64,000 nt of DNA from Thiohalocapsa sp. PB-PSB1 (lineage in GTDB: Bacteria > Pseudomonadota > Gammaproteobacteria > Chromatiales > Chromatiaceae), in contig CP050890.1 in NCBI GenBank assembly GCA_016745215.1, forward strand, positions 2,728,001 to 2,792,000, given 5' to 3'. The translations under genes were made by a program, and so were the position numbers. The notes beneath the pieces were generated by a model. The model worked only from the letters and a program-made list of their open reading frames with translations. It ran no database searches and had not been told where the DNA came from. Shown in pieces: positions 55,955 to 64,000 of the stretch (positions are counted from its first letter, which is position 1; each line of letters opens with the position of its first letter).

Positions 55955-56373
55955 ATGGGTGTCTTTTTAACGGGTGCGGCCGATGACTCTGGTGTCCCTT
56001 TGACACTTTGGCTATCAGTGATGGCGCTACTTGGATCGGGATTTCGGCCTTTCGTTTGGCGCAAACGCGTCCGTAGCTCTGTATTGATCTGGTCCAGCAA
56101 ACCACTCTGTGTCCATTTGTTATAGTAATAGTTGACAAGGGTGTAAGGAGGAAAATCTTTCGGCAAATAACGCCAAGGGCAGCCTGTCTTATTCAAATAG
56201 AAAATGGCATTCAGAATCTCGCGTAGATTCGAATCACGGCGGCGCCCTGTCTTATACGGGTCAAGTTCGTTCAACATTTGCTCGATGATTGCCCATTCTT
56301 CGTCTGACAGGTCACTTGGATAGCGTACGGGTGTATGAACGTTATCTGAAGTCATCTTGATCTCTCCGAACAA
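55951..56373 (-). pseudogene. IS5-family transposase, N-terminal fragment
   Basis: It reads VRYPSDLSDEEWAIIEQMLN, GCPWRYLPKDFPPYTLVNYY and ITDSQSVKGTPESS, and stops shortly after the first catalytic Asp. The C-terminal two thirds are absent where it meets the end of the duplicated TPR locus. It is not the same IS as at 30788. The inverted terminus probably lies near 56440-56458. Confidence 0.75.
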
Positions 56374-56490
56374 AAAGGGGAAAATCGTATTGAATCGTTT
56401 GGTTTTTCAGATTTTTTAGAAAAACAAACAATGGCTTAGTTCCCATACAGCCTCTTAACGAAATGGCTTTTGACGGCCCTTTTAACGTGG

Positions 56491-57420
56491 CCCCTCTGCG
56501 TCTCTGCGGTGAATCCTTACATTCTTTGATGGCAGCACCCTTTTCCCGGGAAGGGTGCGGCGCTCGCGTCCGATCCGCCGGCATCCCTGCCGGGTCGCCC
56601 GCAAGCGGGCTCCTACGGCGCGTAAAGGTCCACTTGCGGGCGAGGCGCCTTGGGCAGGCTGCGTACTCTGCGTCTCTGCGGTGAATCTTTATATTCTTTG
56701 AAAGTAGCACCCTTCTCCTGGGAAGGGCGCGGCGCTCGCGTCCGATCCGCCGGCATCCCTGCCGGGTCGCCCGCAAGCGGGCTCCTACGGTGCGTAAAGG
56801 TCCACTTGGGGGCGAGGCGCCTTGGGCACGCTGCGTACTCTGCGTCTCTGCGGTGAATCCTTGCATTCTTTGAGGGCAGCACCCTTCTCCTGGGGAAGGG
56901 TGCGGCGCTCGCGTCCGATCCGCCGGCATCCCTGCCGGGTCGCCCGCAAGCGGGCTCCTACGGTGCGTCAAGGTCCACTTGGGGGCGAGGCGCCTTGGGC
57001 ACGCTGCGTACTCTGCGTCTCTGCGGTGAATCCTTGCATTCTTTGAGGGCAGCACCCTTCTCCTGGGGAAGGGTGCGGTGCTTGCGTCCGATCCGCCGGC
57101 ATCCCTGCCGGGTCGCCCGCAAGCGGGCTCCTACGGCGCGTCAAGGTCCACTTGCGGGCGAGGCGCCTTGGGCACGCTGCGTACTCTGCGTCTCTGCGGT
57201 GAATCTTTATATTCTTTGAAAGTAGCACCCTTCTCCTGGGAAGGGCGCGGCGCTCGCGTCCGATCCGCCGGCATCCCTGCCGGGTCGCCCGCAAGCGGGC
57301 TCCTACGTCGAGCGGCTCCTGCGGGTCGTAAAGGTCCGTTTGCGGGTGGGGTGCCTTGGGCACGCTGCGTACTCTGCGTCTCTGCGGTGACTCCTTACAT
57401 TCTTTGAAGGCGGCACCCAG
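56491..57420. repeat. Satellite-like array of about 172-bp units
   Basis: CTCTGCGGTGAAT recurs with GAAT/GACT at 56511, 56683, 56855, 57028, 57201 and 57389, giving periods of 172, 172, 173, 173 and 188 bp. Each unit holds the TCTGCGTCTCTGCGGTGAAT motif, an ATTCTTTGA-type segment, a GGGAAGGGYGCGG segment, GATCCGCCGGCATCCCTGCC and a REP palindrome (CGCCCGCAAGCGGGCTCCTA). Open frames inside are by-products of the repeat. The last unit has a small insertion (CGAGCGGCTCCTGCGGG). Confidence 0.85.
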
Positions 57421-57574
57421 AATAGCCACCTCTATTCGACGAGATCGCGGGGAAAATTGGTCTCGGGGCCGCTGTTCCTTGCTACGCACTCCTAAGCCGC
57501 ACAGGCTCCTGGGATGAGTGCCGCAGCCGCATACTCTTCCAATGAGGAATGACTGGTGAGGGATGACTGGCTTA

Positions 57575-57850
57575 TCCGTCGTCGGCAAAGACTTCCTCGA
57601 GGCTTGCGGCATCGAGCACGCGCCGTCCCCAGGTCAGTAGCTGCTCGGCGTCGGCTTGCTCCAGCCTGCGTATGACGGACTGCGGCAATGGACCGAATCG
57701 CTCCTCGAGCTGGCCGCGGACAATCATGCTGGCGCCACGGGCTTCCCCGCGGCGTTCGACAAAACTGGGGTAAAGCATCTTTAGGCGCTCCTCGATTTGG
57801 ACAGCAGCCAGCGGCCTGGCTGTGCGAGTCGCTGCCGCGGTCACTCGCTC
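57575..57850 (-). pseudogene. DUF4351/Rpn-type C-terminal remnant
   Basis: The frame reads EERLKMLYPSFVERRGEARG then QLEERFGPLPQSVIRRLEQA and RVLDAASLEEVFADDG, the DUF4351 tail of Rpn-like nucleases. The nuclease half is missing. It lies next to the cardiolipin synthase 3' end. Confidence 0.65.
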
Positions 57851-57896
57851 GATGAACCGGCTTTGCCAGCAGGCGTGTCAAAACGAAACGATGCTT

Positions 57897-59381
57897 TTAC
57901 AGCACTGGCCCGAACATCGCCACGCTGTTGTTCCACAGCCTGCGCCGCCAGCTCCAGGCCTCTACCTGTTGCTGTTTGACCTCGACGGAGCAGTCGATGT
58001 AATGCTGCTGGCGCTGGCGCATGGCGGCAGTGAGGGCTGGGTCGTAGAACAGGATGTTGTTTTCGTAGTTGAGTTCGAAGCTGCGCCGGTCCATGTTCGC
58101 CGAGCCGATCAATGTGATTGCGCCGTCCAAGGTCAGGGATTTGGTGTGCAATAGCCCGCCAAGGTATTCGAAGATATGCACGCCGGCAGTCAGCAGGTCG
58201 CTGTAATAGCTGCGACTCGCGGCGGCAACGATCCAGCTGTCGTTGCGCGCCGGGAAGATGATGCTGGTGTTGGTTCCGCGTCGAGCCGCGGCGCACAGGG
58301 CTGCCTGCATCGCTTCGTCGGGCACGTAGTAGGGGGTGGTGATGACCAATTCATCGCGCGCGCTGTAGATCAGCGATTCGAACATCTCCGGCATGGCCGA
58401 GCAGCGCACCGTTGGGCCGGTGCCGATGACCTGGGCCGGTATGTCCATCGACGGCTCTGCGCCGCTTGCCGATTATTGCGGGGTGGAGGGTAGGGGTTGG
58501 AGCAGCAGGCTGTCGATGTCGTCATCCACATGCGCCATCCAGTCGCTGGCGAACAGCTGCTGATTCTGGCGCGCGATGGGACCCTCGAAGCGCATCATCG
58601 CATCGACCCAGGGCGCATACTTGGCCTTGACGAGAAACTCCGGGTCGGCGCAGTTTTGACTGCCGCAATAGGTGATCCAGTCGTCGATGACCAGGATCTT
58701 GCGGTGGTTGCGCAGGTCGATTCGCCCGGTCAGCACGCGCAATACCGGGTTGCCGATGGGTAATGCGCGCGCCAGCTTTACCCCGGCGGCTTGCATCGCA
58801 TGCCAGTGCTCGGAGTGGATCATCGTATGCGAGCCCAGGTCATCCGCCATGGCGCGGCAGGTGACGCCGCGTGCGGCCGCGCGCTTCAGTGCCGAGACGA
58901 TTTTGCAGCCGTTGTTGTCCGGCAGCCAGATATAGAACAGCAGATGCACCTGGTCGCGCGCCGCGTCGATGTCCGCCACCATGGAGTCGATGGTTGCATT
59001 GGAGTCGGCGAGCAGCCGCCCGCTGTTGCCGCCGACGGGTTCGAGTTCGCTGATGGAATGGCCGACCCGAAACAGATGCCGATGGAGTGCGGGAACATTC
59101 GCTTTCCACTGCGTTGCGTGGGCATCCGCGGTGCTGCTCAGCGACGGCATCTCTGCCAATACGGCATGCATGCGATCGGCCCGCCGCCGGCCGATATTGA
59201 CCTCGCCGAGCAGCAGGTAAACGCTGATTCCAAGCACCGGCACAGCGAGCACCACCAGAATCCAGGCAATGCGCGAGGCAGGCTCGCGGTGCGGGCGCAA
59301 CAGGATGCGCAGAACCAGAGCAATCTGAACCGCGAGGTTCAGCGCGATCAGTGCGATGGTGGCAATCGACGAGGCGTTCAT
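57897..59381 (-). pseudogene. cls: Cardiolipin synthase with one in-frame TAA
   Basis: From ATG 59381: two membrane helices (residues 5-58), LLADSNATIDSMVADIDAAR, the first phospholipase-D motif (NHRKILVIDDWITYCGSQN), then TAA at 58473-58475. The same frame continues SMDIPAQVIGTGPT, YYVPDEAMQAALCAAARRG and the second HKD motif LHTKSLTLDGAITLIGSANM to 57897. Full length (494 codons) and both HKD motifs fit bacterial Cls, which condenses phosphatidylglycerol to cardiolipin. The single stop lies between the two catalytic halves. Its start overlaps the stop of the zinc-ribbon gene (ATGA). Confidence 0.85.
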
Positions 59382-59941
59382 TTGGTTTGCTTTGCGGCTT
59401 TGGATGGCGCGCGCTGGAATACGAGTCCTCCACAGTCGGCACAGGAGGGAATGCGGCCGGTGCGGGTGAAGTGCGTCTCGGCACCGCAGCGGTCGCAGAT
59501 CAGGGTGCCGGGTCCGGTGATCTGGCCTGCCTGGTAGAGGCTGGCGCGTCGCGCCTGTTCCGCCCATTGTTCGAGTTCCAGGCTGGTCATGTCAGCGACG
59601 CTGGTGAAGGCTTCGAGCATGCGTTGTTCGATCAATTCCAGATCGAAGCGCCACCAACTGCGCAAATCCTCGCCGGTATCGACGATGTAATTGGCCGCGT
59701 CTTCGATATCGCGCTCGACGTATTCGGCGATCTTTTGCGCTTCCTCGCGGGTCAATTCCCCTAACTCGACCATGTTATCGCGCACCGTTTCCAGGAGTTG
59801 GCGCAGCTTCGGGACCGATTCCTGTGCCTCGATGATGCCGTCGCGGGTGCGCTCGAGCATCTCTTCGTAGGCGTTGACCAGCGGGTCCGCGGCTCGATCA
59901 TGGTTGTTGCTCTGGTCGCTTCGATTTTCGGATTGAGTCAT
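59378..59941 (-). CDS. Zinc-ribbon protein (DUF1451/YbeL-like)
   Basis: From ATG 59941 (MTQSENRSDQSNNHD), 187 residues. A long helical region (VNAYEEMLERTRDGIIEAQE to MVELGELTREEAQKIAEYVE) is followed by a C-terminal zinc ribbon: GTLICDRCGAETHFTRTGRI then PSCADCGG (two C-x-x-C pairs). This is the zinc ribbon-containing DUF1451 family, function unknown. Coupled to cls downstream. Confidence 0.85.
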   Translation of the reverse strand: MTQSENRSDQSNNHDRAADPLVNAYEEMLERTRDGIIEAQESVPKLRQLLETVRDNMVELGELTREEAQKIAEYVERDIEDAANYIVDTGEDLRSWWRFDLELIEQRMLEAFTSVADMTSLELEQWAEQARRASLYQAGQITGPGTLICDRCGAETHFTRTGRIPSCADCGGLVFQRAPSKAAKQTK

Positions 59942-60158
59942 GGTCGTTTTCCTCATCGGGTGCGTTGCGGCGGCGATGGTTGCCGCTTGCTTCGAGTCTG
60001 CGCGATATTCTGAAAAGCGCAAGCGTCGCGCGCCTTGAATTTCAACGGTGGCTTTTCAGCATTGGTGCGCGCAGGGTAGACTGCGCGCTCGTTCTGATCC
60101 GCCTTGCCGATCGTCATTGCGATCCTCGTCTCAGGCTCAACTTCATCGTATCACCGCC

Positions 60159-62981
60159 ATGAACCACAAGCAGAAGACAGCGGCCGAGCCGATCGCGGGC
60201 GCCGAGCGCGATATTGAATTGTTTGCCATCCTACTCGCCGAGGTATTGCGCGAGCACAGCCGCAAGCGCGTTTTGGTAGTCATCGAGCGCCTGCGAGAAG
60301 GCTTTTTGTCTCTGCGCAAACAGGATGATCCGCGGCTGCGCGAGCAACTGATGAAGCGCATCGACGGGCTCGACCCGCAGACCTTATCCGAGGTGATTCG
60401 GGCCTATACCCTTTATTTCTCGCTGTCTCATATCGCTGAGGAGGTACAAGGCTTCCTGCACCGGCGCACGCTGGTCAGCGCCGGCGGGCGTCTGTGGCGC
60501 GGCTCGTTCGATCATACCCTGCGCCAGCTCGCGGAAGATGGCATCAGGGCAGACCAGGTGCAGGCCTTGTTGGACCAGCTGGCCTATCTGCCGGTGTTCA
60601 CCGCACATCCCACCGAGGTCAAACGTCGCACCACGCTGGAGACGCAGCGGCGCATTTTGCTGCTGACCTTGGATTTGCATCGGCACAAGCTGAATCAGGA
60701 GGAGCAGCAGGAGCGGTTGGGCGAGATCCTGAGCGAGATCCAGATTCTGTGGAAGACCGACGAGGTGCGGGTGCATAAGCCTCAGGTGACCGATGAGGTG
60801 CGCCAGGGATTGTATTTTTTTCGCGAATCGCTGTTTGCCACTCTGCCGCGGGTTTACCGCAATTTGGAGCGCGCGGTGCGCCGCGCCTATGGCAGTGACA
60901 GCGGCGTGCGTGTACCGAGCTTTGTCGCCTTCGGCTCCTGGATCGGCGGCGATCGCGACGGCAATCCCTCGGTGCGGCCGGAGACCACGGAGCTTACGGT
61001 GCGCATGCACTGCGAGTTGGTGCTGGAGGAATACATCAAGCGGGTGAAAACGCTGATTCGCATTCTGAGTCATTCCAGCACGCTGGTGCAGCCGTCGCCG
61101 GCTTTCCTGGACAGCCTGGATTCGGATGAAGAGTATTGGCTCGGTCCGATGGGGCAAAGTCAACGCCGCTATTTCCACGAGCCCTATCGGCGTAAGCTTG
61201 CCATTGTCTGCCATCGGCTCGAGGCTGACCTGAGTCTTGTGCAATCGCGTATCCGGGGCGACGAGGATCACGGCGGTTGGGTGAATGGCTACGGGGATGA
61301 GCATGAACTGCTCAATGACCTGTATCTGATCCGCGATTCGTTGATCGGCCACGGCGATGCGAATGCCGCCGACGGTGCGTTGCAGGATTTGATTCGGCTG
61401 GTGGAGAGCTTTGGTTTGCATCTGGTGCATCTCGATATTCGCCAGGAATCGGCTCGCCACTCCCAGGCGGTGGAGGAGTTGTTCGCGCGGCAGCCCGGTG
61501 CGCCGTTTTACGGTGCCTTTACCGAGCAGCAGAAATTGGTTGCATTGGCCGAGGCGATTTCGCATCCGCATCCGTTTCATATCGACAAGGGTACGCTGAC
61601 GGCGGAGACCCGCGAGACGCTGGAGGTGTTCGAAGTCATGGCGCGCATGCGCGCCGAGATCAGCGAGCGGGTGTTCGGTGCCTATGTCATTTCCATGACC
61701 CATTGTGCCAGCCATGTGATGGAGGTCCTGTTGTTGGCGCGGCTGGCCGGGTTGGCGGGTTGTCTGGATCAGGGCGACGGCGACGGCTGGTTTTGTCATA
61801 TCCGCATTTCGCCGCTGTTCGAGACCATCGAAGACCTGGAGCAGATCGATACCGTGATGTCGACGCTGTTCGACAACGACACCTATGCCGCTTTGCTGAA
61901 AGCGTCCGGCAATCTGCAGGAGGTCATGCTCGGCTACTCCGATTCCTGCAAGGACGGCGGCATTTTGTCCTCGGCCTGGAATCTGTACCAGGCGCAGGAG
62001 AAGATTGTCGCATTGACGCGTGCTCGCGGCCTGCGGTGCCGGCTGTTCCATGGTCGTGGCGGCACCATCGGTCGCGGCGGCGGCCCCACCCATGAGGCGA
62101 TTCTGTCGCAGCCGGAAGACAGCGTGCATGGCCAGATCAAGTTCACCGAGCAGGGGGAGGTGTTGTCCTACCGCTATGCCAACCCGGAGACGGCCCTGTA
62201 TGAACTGACCATGGGCATCAGCGGCTTGATCAAGGCCAGCCGCTGTCTGATCGAACCGCCAGTCAGGCCGCGCCAGGAGTATCTGGGTATCATGCAGGAG
62301 TTGTCGGCCTATGGCGAGCAGGCATATCGCGAGCTGATCGGCGGCGACCATGGCTTGCTGGATTATTTCTATCAGGTCACGCCGGTGGATGCCATTGCGC
62401 TATTGAATATCGGTTCGCGACCGTCGCACCGCAAGCATCGGGATCGCTCTCTGGGCTCCATTCGCGCCATCCCCTGGGTGTTCGGCTGGGCGCAGTCACG
62501 ACATACCTTGCCGGCCTGGTACGGCATCGGCAGCGCCATCGAGCGCTGGCGCGCCGGCGATCTGGAACGTCTGGCCAAATTGCAGAAGATGTATCAGGAA
62601 TGGCCGTTTTTTCGCGCCATTCTAAGCAATACGCAGATGTCGCTGTTCAAGGCCGAAATGCACATTGCCCATGCGTATTTGCGCTTGGCCGAGGATCCCG
62701 CGGGGGCCGAGGTCATCTACAAACGCATCGCCGTCGAATACAAGCGCACCTCGACCCAGGTGCTCAATCTCGCCGGGCTGCGTGGTCTGCTGGAAGAGAC
62801 ACCGGATCTGCAACATTCCCTGGCGCGCCGTAATGCCTATCTGGATCCGCTGAATCATATCCAGATCGCGTTGCTGGAGCGCTATCGCAGCAAGGCTGCC
62901 TCTGAACAGCGCCAAGAATGTCTCGATCCGCTGTTGCGTTCGATCAACGCCATTGCCGCCGGCATGCGCAATACTGGTTGA
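60159..62981 (+). CDS. ppc: Phosphoenolpyruvate carboxylase
   Basis: ATG 60159 (MNHKQKTAAEPIAG) gives 940 residues, typical for bacterial PEPC. Catalytic blocks are all present: VFTAHPTEVKRRTTLETQRR with the essential His, FGSWIGGDRDGNPSV, EVMLGYSDSCKDGGILSSAW, and FHGRGGTIGRGGGPTHEAIL with the Gly-rich PEP loop. The C-terminus ends in the usual short NTG. It carboxylates PEP with bicarbonate to oxaloacetate, replenishing the TCA/glyoxylate cycle and drawing on the bicarbonate pool that the DAB system would build. Confidence 0.97.
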   Translation: MNHKQKTAAEPIAGAERDIELFAILLAEVLREHSRKRVLVVIERLREGFLSLRKQDDPRLREQLMKRIDGLDPQTLSEVIRAYTLYFSLSHIAEEVQGFLHRRTLVSAGGRLWRGSFDHTLRQLAEDGIRADQVQALLDQLAYLPVFTAHPTEVKRRTTLETQRRILLLTLDLHRHKLNQEEQQERLGEILSEIQILWKTDEVRVHKPQVTDEVRQGLYFFRESLFATLPRVYRNLERAVRRAYGSDSGVRVPSFVAFGSWIGGDRDGNPSVRPETTELTVRMHCELVLEEYIKRVKTLIRILSHSSTLVQPSPAFLDSLDSDEEYWLGPMGQSQRRYFHEPYRRKLAIVCHRLEADLSLVQSRIRGDEDHGGWVNGYGDEHELLNDLYLIRDSLIGHGDANAADGALQDLIRLVESFGLHLVHLDIRQESARHSQAVEELFARQPGAPFYGAFTEQQKLVALAEAISHPHPFHIDKGTLTAETRETLEVFEVMARMRAEISERVFGAYVISMTHCASHVMEVLLLARLAGLAGCLDQGDGDGWFCHIRISPLFETIEDLEQIDTVMSTLFDNDTYAALLKASGNLQEVMLGYSDSCKDGGILSSAWNLYQAQEKIVALTRARGLRCRLFHGRGGTIGRGGGPTHEAILSQPEDSVHGQIKFTEQGEVLSYRYANPETALYELTMGISGLIKASRCLIEPPVRPRQEYLGIMQELSAYGEQAYRELIGGDHGLLDYFYQVTPVDAIALLNIGSRPSHRKHRDRSLGSIRAIPWVFGWAQSRHTLPAWYGIGSAIERWRAGDLERLAKLQKMYQEWPFFRAILSNTQMSLFKAEMHIAHAYLRLAEDPAGAEVIYKRIAVEYKRTSTQVLNLAGLRGLLEETPDLQHSLARRNAYLDPLNHIQIALLERYRSKAASEQRQECLDPLLRSINAIAAGMRNTG

Positions 62982-63034
62982 ATGCAATCCCTTACGACTG
63001 CGGGATTCGACAGCGATCCGCGCGGTCGCGCACA

Positions 63035-63125
63035 GATTTGCCCAGTAAAGTATCCGCCCAGAAAGCATCCGCCCAGAAAGCATCCGAACAGACAAGGATC
63101 AGCCCAGATCAGCCCAGATGAGGAT
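63035..63125 (+). repeat. Short tandem repeats after ppc
   Basis: AAGCATCCGCCCAG units of about 13-15 bp (63052-63090), followed by ATCAGCCCAG twice. No function evident. Confidence 0.55.
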
Positions 63126-63221
63126 CTGGCCAGAATCTTTGCATCCTGCGTTCGTTGTGGCTATAACATTCATATGCTCATTCATTCGAGCTGTCGTTGT
63201 TCCTGCAGCATTGGAGGCACC

Positions 63222-63710
63222 ATGAAAATCCTTTTGACTTCGCTGTTGGCCCTGGCATCCTTTGTTTGCCTGGCGCCGCCGCTGTATGGTCGGGTTGCGG
63301 ACCGGGTCGGTATCAAACGCTTTTATCTGCCATGGATCGGGATCATCCTGGCCATCGTCTGGACTTGGCTGGCGTTCCCGCCGACCCTGCGTGGTTTTCT
63401 GTTCGGTGGCGTATTGATCGCCTTTGGACTTATGCTGTTGTGGCTGCCGAAGCGCCCGGCATTGCGGCGTTTGATCGAAGACATGTTCTTCGGGCGCAAG
63501 CCGGTCTTCCTGAGCCCGGCCTTGTTGGGTCAGGCGTCGAGTTTCATCGCGGTGGGGCTGGTGACCATCGCGCCACACTTTGGCCGCGTGATCGATAGTC
63601 TGGTTTTGCTCGGCGTCGTGGCCTTTTTCATCTGGAGCGGGGTCCGGCGAGAACGCGCCGAGACTCGATCGCTCACCCATCAAAAACAGCCTGACGACTT
63701 GGCCGTCTGA
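63222..63710 (+). CDS. Integral membrane protein of unknown function
   Basis: ATG 63222 with GGAGG at 63213 fixes the start; 162 residues. Four to five hydrophobic segments: LLTSLLALASFVCLAPPLY, LPWIGIILAIVWTWLAF, FLFGGVLIAFGLMLLWLP and FIAVGLVTIAPHFG, with a basic amphipathic stretch (PKRPALRRLIEDMFFGRKP) between them. No family recognised. It is 31 bp upstream of pssA, so the two are possibly co-transcribed. Confidence 0.7.
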   Translation: MKILLTSLLALASFVCLAPPLYGRVADRVGIKRFYLPWIGIILAIVWTWLAFPPTLRGFLFGGVLIAFGLMLLWLPKRPALRRLIEDMFFGRKPVFLSPALLGQASSFIAVGLVTIAPHFGRVIDSLVLLGVVAFFIWSGVRRERAETRSLTHQKQPDDLAV

Positions 63711-63741
63711 GACCCTGTCGCTGGCGCGCGGAGTCTGAACC

Positions 63742-64000
63742 ATGGATCACAATCAGCCGAGTTCGAAGCGCCCGCGGGGCATCTATCTGCTGCCCAATCT
63801 GTTTACCACGGCGGCATTGTTCGCCGGTTTTTACGCCATTTTGGCCGCCAATGCCGGGCGTTTCGAGGCCGCTGCCCTGGGCATTTTTGCCGCTATGATT
63901 CTGGACGGTTTCGATGGTCGGATCGCCCGCTTGACCAACACCCAAACGGCATTCGGCGCCGAGTACGACAGTCTGTCGGACATGGTTGCGTTCGGCGTTG
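63742..64000 (+). CDS. pssA: CDP-diacylglycerol-serine O-phosphatidyltransferase, 5' part
   Basis: From ATG 63742: GIYLLPNLFTTAALFAGFYA, then the CDP-alcohol phosphatidyltransferase signature D-G-x2-A-R-x8-G-x3-D-x3-D, here DGRIARLTNTQTAFGAEYD with SLSD. It makes phosphatidylserine, the precursor of phosphatidylethanolamine, in the inner membrane. The gene runs off the right edge after 86 codons. Confidence 0.92.
   Translation, partial: MDHNQPSSKRPRGIYLLPNLFTTAALFAGFYAILAANAGRFEAAALGIFAAMILDGFDGRIARLTNTQTAFGAEYDSLSDMVAFGV

Noticed and set aside
56491..57420. CRISPR array in the repeat cluster
   Set aside because: Units of about 172 bp are repeated throughout their length with no unique spacers, and no cas genes are nearby.
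60384..62351. 655-codon minus-strand ORF opposite ppc
   Set aside because: Shadow frame of phosphoenolpyruvate carboxylase.

Overview
The window looks like the chromosome of a Gammaproteobacterium, most plausibly a Chromatiales-type sulfur-oxidising autotroph. That assignment is an inference: it rests on a DAB-type inorganic-carbon uptake operon, PEP carboxylase, an isocitrate lyase/AceK pair, high GC and very many REP-type palindromes. No rRNA or tRNA gene was recognised. Core metabolic genes alternate with repeat-rich accessory DNA, and many accessory genes are broken by in-frame stops, frameshifts or small inserted elements.

Region 1 (1-8.1 kb) reads as part of an integron-type gene-cassette array. 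Six attC-like hairpin sites (401, 997, 2311, 3069, 4737, 5895) separate small genes on the + strand. In two cassettes (487-1003 and 2403-3075) the first 7 bases and the R'' box of the terminal attC are exact complements, as cassette biology predicts. Cargo includes two toxin/antitoxin-like pairs, a decayed peptidoglycan-binding gene carrying a 133-bp MITE-like insertion, an IS91-type transposase remnant and a PEP-CTERM secreted protein. A degenerate group II intron abuts the last attC. No integrase gene is in the window; one could lie to the left.

Region 2 (8.1-29 kb) holds an RND efflux pair, an MBOAT/SGNH O-acyl-transfer pair, an intact IS4-family transposase, a CPCC protein, glycerate kinase, isocitrate lyase, RraA, AceK, two unknown genes and D-amino-acid dehydrogenase.

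Region 3 (28.8-36.2 kb) is a direct duplication of about 1.5 kb (MITE plus a DUF2887/Rpn-like nuclease gene). It flanks an IS5-type element and an IS66-type operon whose last gene is a DUF4338 (DruA-like) protein. The IS66 transposase is split by a second copy of the cassette MITE, with a clear target duplication.

Region 4 (37.2-43.6 kb, minus strand) is the DAB operon: dabB, a membrane protein, dabA split into two ORFs, and a PII-like regulator.

Region 5 (43.8-57.9 kb) is the most unusual. Two paralogous loci share a duplicated leader, near-identical 42-residue TPR arrays and a duplicated small downstream gene, but carry different N-terminal modules. One is an exported TPR protein preceded by a small membrane protein sharing a short repeat motif. 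The other is a STAND-type P-loop ATPase fused to TPRs. Between them sits a tightly overlapping three-gene set: DUF262, DUF3696 ATPase and an unknown protein. I infer a defence-type island. It ends in a satellite-like array of about 172-bp units.

Region 6 (57.9-64 kb) returns to core genes: a cardiolipin synthase with one in-frame stop, a zinc-ribbon protein, ppc, a membrane protein and the start of pssA.
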